DNA of 45,000 nt from Chrysomallon squamiferum (GCA_012295275.1 CM022667.1:14847168-14892167); one strand, 5' to 3'; positions 23,433-35,167 are shown, counted from the stretch's first letter. The notes: generated from the letters alone by a model not told the origin. Translations and numbers: made by a program.

Positions 23433-23704
23433 AACATTAAATTTGTGTTGTTGTTAGTGGTGATGATTGTAGATTGTGCTGGTGACTTTCTTGGTGACGG
23501 TAGTAATTATAGTAAAAGTAGTAATATAATCAACATCATTTTGTGATGTCTACAAAACATATATACAGTAATAGTAATAGCAGTAGTAGTAGGTGTATCA
23601 ACAGTAGTAGCAGTAATAGTAAAAGAAGCAGTGATAGTAATAGAAGTAGTAGTAGTAATAGTTGCTGTTATTATTTGCTCTGTTGTAGAATTATTTTAAA
23701 CACG

Positions 23705-23771
<67 letters not shown>

Positions 23772-23830
23772 GTCAATCGATATAGATAGATAGATAGATA
23801 GATAGAGATATAAATATATAAAGCACATGC
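23431..23830. repeat. Trinucleotide (GTA)-type, (CT)n and (GATA)n tracts
   Basis: AGTA/GTA triplets at about 23565-23665, (CT)n at 23707-23774 and GATA units at 23781-23803. Confidence 0.93.
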
Positions 23831-24045
23831 ACATATAACACTTTATATTCACTTACCTTCGAAATGCTGAAGCTTTGAAGAGTCATCAACATGGTGATAC
23901 GTTGTGAAGTATCGACGATTTGTTATCATAAATATCCTGGGCATCTTTTTAAAAATAAATAAAACCTTCTCTTCTTTTTTGCTTCTTCTTCTTCTTTTTT
24001 TTTTTTTTTATAACATATATAGTTCAGTTCTTTTCTTCCTTATTA

Positions 24046-24095
<50 letters not shown>

Positions 24096-24160
24096 TTCTT
24101 CTTTATAAATAAATAAATAAATAAATATATAAATATATAAATAAATAAATAAATGAGTAA
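23831..24160. other. AT-rich spacer with (AT)n and (AAAT)n
   Basis: T run near 23996-24009, (AT)n at 24053-24091 and AAAT units at 24107-24153. Confidence 0.85.
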
Positions 24161-24614
24161 GTACAATCCACAGACGATGGCTAACGGTCTGTTCTGACAA
24201 ACTATACGTCCCACAACAAAAACGTCAAGTCCCCAGCGCACGTTCTTCCCTCGCTCACCGCACGCGCCAGCCAAAAGGCAACTGCTCTTTCCCGTGCAAC
24301 AAGTGTCAAGTACACGCACTGTTCCAGCGCTTGTTGTTTTGGGTTATCATGAGATGCAAGGGCTTGACAAAGAAGGCCAGGGTATACATTAGACAACGGT
24401 GTATGCTCCTCAGATTTCGCCATTGGTCGGTGGCAGAACGCTCAACGGTATTGAATTTCAACGATGGATGAATCAGGGAATCTGGCTCGAGACCTGCACG
24501 CGCATTTGCCGAGCAGACGACATGTCTATGGTGTCTTGAAAAATTGATTGAGAAAACAGTTTAGCGTGTAGGAATTAGTTTTCACTGCTTTTAAAGGTTC
24601 CAGAAAGAGTTGTT
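24161..24614. other. Unique island with a 73-codon minus frame
   Basis: Balanced composition. A minus-strand ATG frame at 24423-24202 has mixed, protein-like amino acid use (for example LSNVYPGLLCQALASHDNP) but no domain I recognise. A CCAAT box reads across 24420-24428 on the minus strand. It could be a small unknown gene, an exon, or part of a dispersed repeat. Not called a gene. Confidence 0.3.
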
Positions 24615-24767
<153 letters not shown>

Positions 24768-25016
24768 CTTCTGGCATATGTTTTAGAGGGTTGTATAAAC
24801 AGCCGGTTCGTTTATTGGGAAAATGTGTAATTTGATGATGCACGAGGAACTTTCAAATGAACACTTGGGAAAAAAGATGAACGTTTCCTGCCACTTCAGT
24901 ATATTAGACGAAAAAAGAAAAAAAGGAAAAATAAAATTAAAGAAGTTAACGTTAAGATTTTTATCAGAGTATTTTCTAAATATCTATATATCTATATCTA
25001 TATATGTGTGTGTATG

Positions 25017-25048
<32 letters not shown>

Positions 25049-25110
25049 GTATGTATGTGTGTATGTATGTGTATGTGTGTGTATATGTAAATGTACACAC
25101 AAACATATAA
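24768..25110. repeat. Short spacer then (GT)/(AT)/(GTAT) tracts
   Basis: Unique to about 24970, then CTATAT, (GT)n, (AT)n and GTAT units. Confidence 0.85.
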
Positions 25111-25744
25111 CTAATCTTACGTTATTTTTTATCTACTTGCTAAATTTTTAATTCGATGTTTAATTTCTTCGTTTTATTCTGTCTCTCTCGCTCACGCTCT
25201 CTCTATCTGTCTATATTATTACGTCTCACTAATTATTCTAGAGTGTTTACTTGTGTATAATTGTTTTTCAACAAAATATTTTTGTGCTCTTTTCATCGAT
25301 ACAAAATAAAGTAAATCTCCTTTAGTAATAATTACTAACAATATGATTTTACTTAAATACAAAAACAAATATTTAAAAAAAAATAAAAAAAAAAGAAGAC
25401 TTAAAAAAAATGTAAATTTTAATTTAGCTGTAAATAATAAAAATGAGCGCTAAATAATTTAAAATCACAATTAAGTGAGACAGAAGAAAAAAATCAGATA
25501 TTGTTTAAACAAACGGACATACATAAAAAGCACAGATGATGTAGGTACATTAACTCAGTTCAATATATATATATATAAAAAAAATTCACGAACCTATTGT
25601 CTTTCTGATTTATTTATTTATTCATTCATTCATTCATTCATTTATTTTATTTGATTTAAATAGTTTTATTTATTAATTTCATTAATTTCTTTTTTTTTTT
25701 TGTCTTCTTTAGAATGTTAAACGACAAATTAACCACTGAAGTCC

Positions 25745-25747
<3 letters not shown>
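25111..25747. other. AT-rich spacer
   Basis: No gene. Short CATT/TTTA units near 25610-25650. Confidence 0.65.

Positions 25748-25821
<74 letters not shown>
25748..25821. repeat. (GA)n microsatellite
   Basis: About 74 bases of GA. Confidence 0.98.
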
Positions 25822-25824
<3 letters not shown>

Positions 25825-26400
25825 AAAACCACTACGGACATAATTTCATTCATTTACCCTACATTACTCAATAAATTCGCTATTCAGAACATTTCCTTGT
25901 TGATTAAAAGCATTTGATATCTAAACTGACATTTATCCGCCCATCGCCATCACCTTTACGCAGTTTTTCAAATACCACAGAACACATTTCTGCTTGGAAA
26001 AGCAGTCGTGAGCGCACGAGACTAACGAAAACCGCGAACGCTTTCGACAAAAGATTCTGCCTCGCTTCCCGATCTCTGTATCTATATATACACACTGTCT
26101 TTGTCTTTGCGTACCAGATGTGCATAACCCCCCCCCCGCCCCTCCTTCTCTCGGCAGTACCTACATATGACGTCACGGTAATATATTTCGGCTTGGATTG
26201 TGGGAACGACGTGACCTGAAAGAAGTTGAGGCTTCCTTCCCCCATGTGTTAATGTCAGTAACAGAAGCAGTGGTACTCAAGTCTGAAAACGTGTTGGAGC
26301 TCGCGAGAGCTGAGCAGTTGAACATCTCAGATGTCGAAAACTGTGCTGAGCAGTTTGCAAAACATTCATTCACTCTGTTTCCTTCCTTAAATCACTGCTT
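25822..26400. other. Unique island with CRE and weak open frames
   Basis: Normally balanced sequence with frames open on both strands (minus 26245-25904, 113 codons; plus 26198-26482). The plus frame has mixed residues (around MSVTEAVVLKSENVLEL) but then runs into a poly-Cys microsatellite. TGACGTCA lies at 26168-26175. An 11-base direct repeat GCTGAGCAGTT is at 26309 and 26345. No domain recognised. Confidence 0.35.
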
Positions 26401-26428
26401 CCTGGTCTCCACAGTTGTTGTTCGTTAT

Positions 26429-26462
<34 letters not shown>

Positions 26463-26621
26463 ACTATTATTATTATTTTTAATATTGGTGATGTAGTTGT
26501 TGTTGTTGTTTTTGTTGCCGTTGTCGTCGTTGTTATTATTATTGTAGTTGTTGTTGTTCCTTTTCTTCCTTTTATCGTCACCATCACCATCATCATAATT
26601 ATAATCGTCATCATAATAATA

Positions 26622-26657
<36 letters not shown>

Positions 26658-26796
26658 TGCCTTTAACATTGTGTTATTGTTATTGTTGTTGTTGTTGTTG
26701 TTGTTGTTCTTGTTCTTGTTCTTCTTCTTCTTATTATTATTATTATGTCTGTATTAATATGTTTATGTAACTTTACTGAGGAATCACATTGTTTTA

Positions 26797-26865
<69 letters not shown>

Positions 26866-27474
26866 TCCCACATCTCTCTTTCATCATTAACTCCTAAATA
26901 CACGTAAAACAAATAAAGGAAAAAAAAAAAAAAAAAAAAAGTGAAAAGAAAAAAAAAAAAAAAAAAAAAAAAGAGAGAAGAACGGCTGTGAAATGAGGAA
27001 CTGCAACCAATACAAAGAACAAATATTTTTTACTAGAATTGCTACTGCAGCCGCTACAACATCACCTGCTACTACAACAGCTGCTGCTACTTCTACTGCT
27101 ATTTACTACCCATTGTTACTACTGTTGCTGCCGCTGCTGATGATGTTGCTGCTGATGCTGCTACTACTACCACCACTGTTACTGTTATTTTTCTTATTAT
27201 GTAACAGCTGCTATTACTACTACTGTTACTACAACAACTACTACTAACACTACTTCTATATTTCATTCATTGCTACTCAAATCCTGTCTATTCTTTAGAG
27301 AGAAACAAAATGCTTCAGAAACTGTTTTTCATAATTTAGAAACTCACATCAGTAATAATAACAACAGCAACAACAACAGTAATAATAACAACAATAGTAA
27401 TAGTAAAGGTAATAACAAAACAACAATATTAATAACAATAATAATTGTAAATGTATTAGTAACAACAACAACAA

Positions 27475-27508
<34 letters not shown>

Positions 27509-27540
27509 GTAATAATAATAATAATTTAAAATGTATATTT
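26401..27540. repeat. Trinucleotide belt with (CT)n and poly(A)
   Basis: (GTT)n at about 26432-26460, ATT/GTT mixtures to 26745, (CT)n at 26800-26859, poly(A) at about 26921-26972, CTA/CTG triplets at 27040-27245, then AAC/AAT triplets at 27350-27525. All frames here are homopolymeric (Val, Asn, Thr, Leu). Confidence 0.95.
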
Positions 27541-27589
27541 TGTTGCGGTTTTTGTTCATTTTTTCTTTTTTCTTTTTTTATGTTTTCAT

Positions 27590-27627
<38 letters not shown>

Positions 27628-28560
27628 CTTTTCTCTCCACTTTCCATAAACAAACAAACTAAAGAAATTTTACTGCAGATCTTCAAACTGACGAATCCAA
27701 AATTTTAGTAACGAGAATTCCAATATAGTGAAAGGGATTACTTTGCTCATGAGATTAGTTTCCTTATACTTGCATATAAATAAAATAATTCAAAAACGAA
27801 ATATAAATTAAACTGTGGCTCGTCTCCTCCAATAGATTCGCGTATTCTTTATACTGAGACTGAATCCACGAAATATTTGTTACCATGACTATACAGCTCT
27901 CTGCTTAATTTTCTTTAATCTTTAATTTAGAAACATATGGTGTTTGAACATACTTTTATCTCAGACATCAGAAAAGCAAACAAAAAACCCCCCAAAACAG
28001 CAAACAAGAACAAACAAACAAGAAAAGGAAGAAAAATATAAAGTTGGGGAAAAAATGTAAAGAAAAATCGATGTTTGATAATGGTTAGTTATTAGTTTCT
28101 TTTTCACATTTTTTATTATTATTATTATATATTTTTTTAAAATTTTTAAATTTAATTTTTAAGATTATTGTTATTATTATCTTTCTTCTTACTCTCCTGT
28201 TTGTCCTTTCACCATCTTTCTCTTTTACCTTTTTTCTCCTTTTTCTTTCCTGTTACTCCTTTACATCTCTCTTTCATCATTACCATTCTTTATCCTTAAC
28301 CCTTATTTTTTTTTCGCCCCTGTTTATTTTACCTCTCTTTCCCTTTTACCATCTCTCTCTCCACTACCCCTTGCTTCCCTGTTTTTTTTTCCCCTCATTT
28401 CTCCTTCTCTCCCCTTTCACTCTTTTACTTTTCAAAAAAAAAAATTTTTCTTCACCTCTGTTTCTCCGTTCCCGTTTTTTTTTTTTTTTTTGTTTTGTTT
28501 CTTCTTCTCTGTCTGGTTGACAGACGCATTTCTTTCGTCGATGAACAAAATGGTTTTCGT
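27541..28560. other. Spacer with poly(T) and pyrimidine-rich block
   Basis: T run at about 27593-27622, unique AT-rich sequence to 28090, then CTTT/TCCC-rich sequence to 28510. No gene. Confidence 0.7.
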
Positions 28561-28872
28561 TGGTAATCAAGATTAAACTTGAAGATCACTGCGGTTTGCT
28601 GTCGCTCGTAGCTGGTTCTATTAGAAAGCCGCCGATACATCTGCTATGCATTTTTATCATTGCAGCGACTTTTGAAAGTTCCGCTGCGTATCTGAGAAAG
28701 AAATTTCTCACAGATTCTCTCGCGTGATTCGGGTTCAAGTAATTAGCACGAAGCAGCTATGGATGGTGGGGGAAGAAAGAAGGAGGGAGGGAGGTAGGGA
28801 GGGAGGGAGGACAGTACGTTTTGGTTATATGCAACGTCTTAGTATATATTTATTTGTTAAATGCATGCAACA
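28561..28872. other. Unique island plus (GGGA)n
   Basis: 28561-28770 is balanced and unique, with ATGCAT, CATCTG and TAATTAGC words that bind POU, bHLH and homeodomain factors in other animals. It is followed by (GGGA)n at about 28776-28812, which also meets the G-quadruplex pattern. Confidence 0.4.
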
Positions 28873-29292
28873 GCAGTATTAGTTGTATTTGTGGCAGTAG
28901 TAGTAGTAGTAGTAGTAGTTGTTGTTGTTGTTGATGTAGTGGTAGTAATAGTAGTGGTTGTAGTAGAAGAAGTGGTGGTTGTTATTATTTTTACACAGAA
29001 TATCAGTTGTAGTAGCTGTAGCAGTAGCAGTCTCATTAGTGAAGTCATAACCTACTACAATGTTGCTGTTGTAATACAGAGCAGTAGTTGTACTGACAGT
29101 GGCAGTGGTAACTGCTGTTGTAGTAGTAATAACAGAGCAGTAGATGTAGTAGCAGTGTCAGTATCAGTGTCAGTAGTAGCTGTTGTTGTAGTAATAGTAG
29201 AGCAGTAGATGTTGTGGTAATGGCAGTGGCAGTTGCAATGTCATGCATTAGAAGTTACAGTAGTAGCTGTTGTTGTTGTTGTTGTTGTTGTA
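28873..29292. repeat. Interrupted (GTA/GTT/GCA)n array
   Basis: About 420 bases of GTA-type triplets with GTT blocks at 28917-28932 and 29268-29290. Frames are poly-Val or Ser/Thr. Confidence 0.93.
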
Positions 29293-29645
29293 AAAGGAAA
29301 ACCACGTCGCCACTGCTGTACGTCACGCTACCAGTCTGAGTTCGGACGAGGACAAGGAACTGTGTTCAAGCCGAGTGTTACTTCTGTGTCGTTAGCACCT
29401 TGTAAACGTGTCAGTTATTATGTTCCCCCAGTGGTCACGTCCGTCATATTTGTGGTTATAGCTGTCGTCGATGACGTATCTATCACTGACAGCTGCACCA
29501 AGCAGACGTCGGGTCAGATTACCGATGATTTTCGCCTGAAAGCTTTTAACGGCAGAGGTCAGTCGGTAGTTGGAATTCGAGACTAAGTGTTTGTGGTCTC
29601 GATCCGACCATCCGGAGAAAAGTGTTTGTTGTAATGTGGAACGAG
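29293..29645. other. Unique island after GTT repeat
   Basis: Balanced, CpG-containing sequence. The plus frame 29233-29586 stays open for about 98 codons past the repeat but has no recognised domain, and a minus frame (29694-29392) is open over the same bases. Not called. Confidence 0.35.
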
Positions 29646-30140
29646 CGAAGGAAGGAAGGAAGGAAGGAAGACATGAAGGAATGAATGAAGACAAAATGTA
29701 ATATTGTGATATTAACAGTTATTAGAATGAGTGTTTTGAATTTGTATAATGAAGATAAGCAAGAACAGTTTGCTGTTAATTAAATCTTGTTTGTTTACCT
29801 TCCCTATTACTTCTATTACTATATCTACTGTAACAACAACAACAACTACTACTACTACTACAACTACTACTACTACCGCTGCTGCTGCTACTATGTGAAC
29901 TACTAGTGCTACATCTCTCACAACAACTGCAACAGTCAACATCATTATCACATCATCATAATCATCATCATCATATTTGTTGCGTGGTAGTAGTTGTAAG
30001 TATAGTAACAGTAGCAGTAGTAGTACTGGTAGTAGTAACTGGTAGTAAAAGTAATAGTAGTTCCAGCAGCAGCAGCAGCAGTAATAGCAGTAGTTGTTGT
30101 TGTAACAAATAAATAAATAAATAAATAAATAAATATTCAT
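29646..30140. repeat. (GGAA)n and trinucleotide arrays
   Basis: GGAA units at about 29647-29670, CTA/CAA triplets at 29831-29900, TCA/CAT triplets at 29940-29970, GTA/GCA triplets at 29985-30105 and AAAT units to about 30133. Confidence 0.92.
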
Positions 30141-30650
30141 ATTTTTTTTTTTTTCCACGAGACAGTTTTTTTTTTTCGAAATAAAACACCAGCATTTATC
30201 AACAGACATCGGGCGAATTACTCAGGACAAGTTTTCATCGCCAAAATAAACGAGACCTGTCGTGAATTACTCTTATCAACATCGACAAACACCCTTCTCC
30301 CCATGGTCCCTGTATCCCCCGCCTTCCCTTCAAAGAAACTGTTAAACGTCGTCAAAGAAAACTAGGCGTTGCCCCATGCCTCTAACTGGCAGGGAACAAA
30401 CGAAAGATGTTTGAGAGCACGTGCTAGCACGTGCAAGCATGCGCCTTGTCATCAATTCCCTTCAGAGATTCCGTTTTCTTTACATCAATCAAAAGTTAAA
30501 ACTGAAAGCACTTTGCTGATAATTTATTTTCTCATGTTAAACAGTGCACTGTGAATAACAAGTGAAGAAGCAAAATTACTTTACTCTGTCGACTTTAAAA
30601 CTTTGAATTAAAATTTAATTCATTCATGTTTTTTTCGTTCCTGGCATGCA
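30141..30650. other. Unique spacer
   Basis: Non-repetitive; no gene recognised. Contains the E-box palindrome described separately. Confidence 0.6.
30417..30444. promoter_or_regulatory. Twin CACGTG palindrome with NRF1-like word
   Basis: An 18-base perfect palindrome GCACGTGCTAGCACGTGC (30417-30434) holds two CACGTG E-boxes, followed by GCATGCGC, an NRF1-like half-site. Confidence 0.4.
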
Positions 30651-30654
30651 GTCA

Positions 30655-31030
30655 ATGCTGCTGTTATTACTACTAATACAGCTACTACATTTACAAATGC
30701 TGCAACTGCTACTACTACTATTACTACTATTACTACTTCCGTTGGTGCGTCTTTGCTATTACTATTAGTCTACATTGCTATTATTGCTACTACTACAGCA
30801 ACTACAATTACAAATGCTGAAACTGCTACTACTACTACTATTATTACTACTTCTGTTCATGCGTCTTTGCTATTATTACAAATCTACTTTTAATGTCCTT
30901 ACTACTACTATGCTGCTACTGCTATTATTACTACTGCTTTTAATGTCCTTATTACTACTACTATGCTGCTATTGCTATTATTACTACTACTGCCACCACA
31001 ACAACCATCACCACCACCGTTACCATCAAC
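30655..31030. repeat. Nested tandem duplications in CTA/TTA triplets
   Basis: TTACAAATGC recurs at 30691 and 30808, and GCGTCTTTGCTATT at 30747 and 30861 (unit about 115 bp, two copies). Inside the end lies a second duplication of about 49 bp starting TTTTAATGTCCTTA (about 30888 and 30938). Triplets continue to about 31030. Confidence 0.8.
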
Positions 31031-31400
31031 AAAACGTTACTAAACATCAACAGTTGTGACAAAAATAACATAATTATTTGTTTTGTATTATTGTTACATG
31101 AATCTCTATAAAATTACCTTTTTTTTTTTTTTTTTTTAGATATATATATATAATATTTTCTTTCTTTCTTTCTTTTCAAAAATCAATAATAATAATAACA
31201 ACAACAACAACAACAACAACAATAATAATAATAATAATCATAATTTAGTACTAGCAGCAGTTTTATTTCATTTTCTATAATTTTTATGATAAGTATGTCC
31301 TCATATACAATAAAATTCCTTTATCCTTCATTATTTAGATAAATATTTATTTATTTATAAACAACAACAACAACAATATTAATAATATGGTTACATCAAT
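31031..31400. other. AT-rich spacer with AAC/AAT triplets
   Basis: T run at about 31120-31137, AAT/AAC triplets at 31187-31237. No gene. Confidence 0.8.
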
Positions 31401-31719
31401 TCAGTGCGACTGAGATACCCAAGAACAGATCCCACGAACCTGCACAGCTCAGGCAGGCAGGCACTAATTACACGGTTAACTAACAGTGACACAGTGCGAG
31501 CTGCAGACAAAGGCTGTTGGTAGAAGATTTATTTCTCTGTAGAAATCTGTGAGCACGTAGGGTCGCGCAGGAGTCGAGTTGGCGAAATGGTCGGCGCAAG
31601 TCAATTATCTTCTCTAATTGAAAACAGCTAAATGTGTATAGAGACTGGTTTTCATACGTTAGTAGTCGGTATTGCACCACTAGCTGTTAAGTCAAATATT
31701 GTTGTCTTCATTTAGATAG

Positions 31720-31721
<2 letters not shown>
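31401..31721. other. Unique, balanced-composition island
   Basis: About 290 bases without simple repeat, containing TAATTAC, ACAAAGG (Sox-like) and TCTAATTG words and CpGs. No supported gene; possible conserved non-coding element. Confidence 0.35.
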
Positions 31722-31797
<76 letters not shown>

Positions 31798-31880
31798 GTA
31801 TGTCTTGAATTTGTGTGCATACATATAAATAAATGTCTCTCTCTTTTTCTCTATCTGTCTGTCTCTCTGTCTGTCTTTCT
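31722..31880. repeat. (CT)n microsatellite and degenerate tail
   Basis: Pure CT to about 31793, then spaced CTCT/TCTG units to about 31880. Confidence 0.96.
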
Positions 31881-32378
31881 GTCTTCCTCCTGTGAACTAA
31901 GGAAACGATTAAGACTTATAAACTAACATAAGTTAACTTGATAGATCAAAGTCAGTTTTGCGGTTGTTCTCGGTATTTGTCGTGTCCTACTTCCTTCCCA
32001 TCTTCCTTTTCTCTTGCAGATGCACACATCAAGTAATTACGCACACGAACACGAACAAATAAACCTCACAATAATTACTTTCTTTGAAGCTTTTTTCCTG
32101 CCACTTTCATTAAGCGATAAATAAATATTATTCTTTGTGAGCTGAAGTGAAATTTATAGGATTTAGGTAAGAGGCAAACTACGGAAATAAAAAAATAAAA
32201 TAAAATAAGATTACGGATCAGAAACAGTTTTAAAAAAAGAAGAAGAAAAAAAAAAAAACTAAATAAAAAAAAAACGAAAAAAAAAAAAAAAAGAGAGAGA
32301 CGAAAAAATAGAGAAAGAGAAAAAAAATCTACAAGAGAAAAAGATTACATGGTTTATAAGATGCAAGGACTTCTTTTC
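31881..32378. other. AT-rich spacer with A runs
   Basis: No gene. Purine-rich A/GA sequence at 32229-32340. Confidence 0.65.
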
Positions 32379-32480
32379 TTCAGAACGGCGGAAGTGTAGT
32401 GTATAAAATGCAACAGGTGGCGTGGCAGTAGCGGAAATCACGTGTAACTGATATCCGCGCAGGTGTACGTCTGTACTGGA
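32379..32480. promoter_or_regulatory. Small motif cluster with optimal Snail/Scratch site
   Basis: Contains TATAAAA (about 32402), CAACAGGTG (32411-32419, the preferred Snail/Scratch site), CACGTG (about 32439) and CAGGTG (about 32460). Assignment rests on short motifs alone. Confidence 0.3.
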
Positions 32481-32807
32481 GATAAGTAAAATGAAAACCA
32501 AATAACTGTAAGATTAAATCACTTTTGTTTTTACTGTTATCTTTATCTTTTTTTCTCTCTGTCTCGTCTTTTTTTTTGGGGGGGGGGTAAGGGGAATATG
32601 TATTTGTTGTTTGCTTATTTGTTTATTTACTTCTTGTTGTTATTGTTGTTGCTTCCATTACTGTTGTATGTTGTTTTTGTGCCTTTTTATGTTTTTTTTG
32701 TTGTTGTTTTTTTCACTTCTTGGAAAAAGTAAATAAAGGAAACATAAATTATTATTATTAGTAGTAGTTTTAGTAGTAGTAGCAGTAGCAGTAGCAGTAA
32801 CAGTAGC

Positions 32808-32838
<31 letters not shown>

Positions 32839-33320
32839 TTTGTAGTATTGTGCATATTACTATCATGTAAGCATTATCATCATCACTGCGATTCTTATTA
32901 TTGTATTATTATTATTGTTGTTGTTGTTGTTGTTATTGTTGCTGTTGTTGCTGTTATCAGTGTTATTAATATTTAGACAGAACAAGTAGAAATAATAATA
33001 AAAAATTAACAAAAGACGATGTAAGATTTTATATTGTCAGGTATTGCAAGCAATAATATTTAGATGCACCGGCGCTTCAAATATAAAGAAATTTCGTTTT
33101 AAAAGCATAACTTTCTAACAGATTATTATATTTTCACATCCCGGAATTTCCCCTTGGAAGAAAATTATTTTATTTTATTTTATTTTATAATTAAATCAAA
33201 GGCTATCTTCATTTACTTCATCATCTACTCATCTTATTTTTCTTTAATTCTTGATATATATATATATATATTTTATCTTTTTATTTTTATTTTTATTTTT
33301 TTTTTTCTCTTCCGAACTCA
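32481..33320. other. Spacer with GTA/GTT triplets
   Basis: G run at about 32578-32587, GTA triplets at 32750-32835, GTT/ATT at 32905-32955, otherwise AT-rich. No gene. Confidence 0.75.
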
Positions 33321-33740
33321 AACGAAAATTCTTAAAAGGAAACAGGAGACACGAGAGCGCACGCTTATGAAATGTTACGCTAAATAAACGAACACGCGTG
33401 CTGTAGATGATTTATGAATTTGCTTGTTGATGCTCCGGAGAGCGCGGAGGAAATCACGCATGTTGCAGTGCATATAATTAAAACTACATTTCTGTGGAAG
33501 ACTTTCTCTGCGTTGCTTGCTGGCGCTGCACCTCGAGTCAGGACGGCATACTGAATGATATAACCCACGCTAGAATGAATTAACTTTATCTCCCAGGACC
33601 TGGCTAATGATAATTATGCTTGTGTGGATTGGGGAGGAACGCCTTTGGCGACAAGATGTCTGTCGTCTGTTATCTGCGGAGCAAAATAAAAACATTAAAT
33701 ACGAAATTAAGTGTATGCGCAGTACACTTGCACTCTGTTT
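33321..33740. other. Unique, balanced-composition island
   Basis: About 400 bases with CpGs and homeodomain/POU-like words (GCATATAATTAAAAC). A 62-codon minus frame at 33568-33380 has no recognised domain. Confidence 0.35.
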
Positions 33741-33750
33741 ATTTATTTAT

Positions 33751-33797
<47 letters not shown>

Positions 33798-34320
33798 AGT
33801 TTCCTTCTTGTTGCAGTTATCCTTTTTATTGGAAATCCTAATTTCTAAGAACTCTAAATGTCAGTTATTACTGTGATATTGTGACGTTAAGTCTTTTTTA
33901 CGAAATTATATCTATATGAAATAGTACATAATATCTATGTAAGTATGTATATATGTACATATGCATGCATGTATGTGTACGTATCTATATGTGTATGTAT
34001 GCATGCATATATGTGAGTATATGTATATGTTTGTGCGTATGTATGTATGCACGTATGCAGGCAAATATATGTGTGTGTGTGTGTGTGTGTGTGTTGGTAC
34101 TTGTGTCTGTGTGTCTGTGTTTAGGTGTACAGACAGATATTAGATGTATGATTTTATGTACGCATCTATGTATGTATAGAATGTGTGAGTTTGTGAGAAC
34201 GAACCCATAGTTGTAAGTTTTTTGTATGCATCTACGTTTGTATGCGAGGTATGTGTCTATACTCAGACATACTACACACACACACACACACACACACGCA
34301 CGCACACATAAAATTTATAT
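33741..34320. repeat. (ATT)n, GTAT, (GT)n and (CA)n tracts
   Basis: ATT units at about 33753-33796, GTAT-rich at 33930-34065, (GT)n at 34070-34095 and (CA)n at 34275-34305. Confidence 0.93.
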
Positions 34321-34533
34321 CCTCTACATTCAAGCACATATCTGCCCAGCTATTCGCGCGCTGTTTGTCTCTCCCCTGTTTAAAATTAAATAAACTTCAC
34401 TCTCGTTGTGAGCTTGTCAAAATGAAAGTGTGCAGAAATCATTAAGGTAAATTTGAGACTGTGTCTTTGGGTGGGCCGGGAGTCTCAAAGTTTTCGCTGA
34501 TTTCTTAGATTACGATGCAGATATCATCAGCGC
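34321..34533. other. Unique spacer
   Basis: No gene. The word ATGCAGATATCATCAG at 34515-34530 also occurs at 5115-5130. Confidence 0.6.
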
Positions 34534-34716
34534 TAGGGGCGGATCCAGTGTGTGTGTCAGGGAGGAACAAAGGGAGGGTGACTGAGCAAATCGAAGTGGA
34601 TGATATAATTTCAGTTTTCAGCGCTTTTGTTTAAGGTTAATAAAGCAAACTGTTGGAAAGGAATATGGATGGGGTTGGGGGTTGGGCCCCCCCCCTCTCA
34701 CTGGATCTGCGCATGA
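34534..34716. mobile_element. Candidate hAT-like miniature element
   Basis: The left end reads TAGGGGCGGATCCAGTG and the right end, on the minus strand, CATGCGCAGATCCAGTGAG followed by a G run and GGGCCCAA. The GC-GATCCAGTG core matches in inverted orientation. GGGGCGGATCCAG ends next to G-runs and GGGCCC are familiar from hAT-type MITEs (recalled). No clear 8-bp target duplication is visible, so limits are approximate. Too short to code for a transposase. Confidence 0.5.
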
Positions 34717-34880
34717 ATCTTGTAAGTGTGTGGTTTATTTGGCTTCTCCACCTCACTGTTCTTACCACGTGCTGGGAGGTTTAGTCCGGCTTACAGAGTT
34801 TGCCGCCGATAAAGTAGAGTTAATCTTTATATGACTTGACGGGTCAAATGATGTTTAACGTAGGATGTACCTTTCTGTTG

Positions 34881-34912
<32 letters not shown>

Positions 34913-34948
34913 TTTTCTGTTGGTTTTTTTTTTTCTCTCCTTATTCTG

Positions 34949-34995
<47 letters not shown>

Positions 34996-35134
34996 TTTCA
35001 TTGTTTTTAATTTCATTATTTTTTCCTGTACTTTATTCCGTGTTTTCATGTTTATATTATTTTTCCGTACTTCACTTTTACTTGTCTGTATGTGTGTGTG
35101 TGTGTGTGTGTATATTTATATATAGATATGTATA

Positions 35135-35167
<33 letters not shown>

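Noticed and set aside
29233-29586. 117-codon plus frame
   Set aside because: It starts inside a GTT repeat, has an overlapping open minus frame, and shows no domain.
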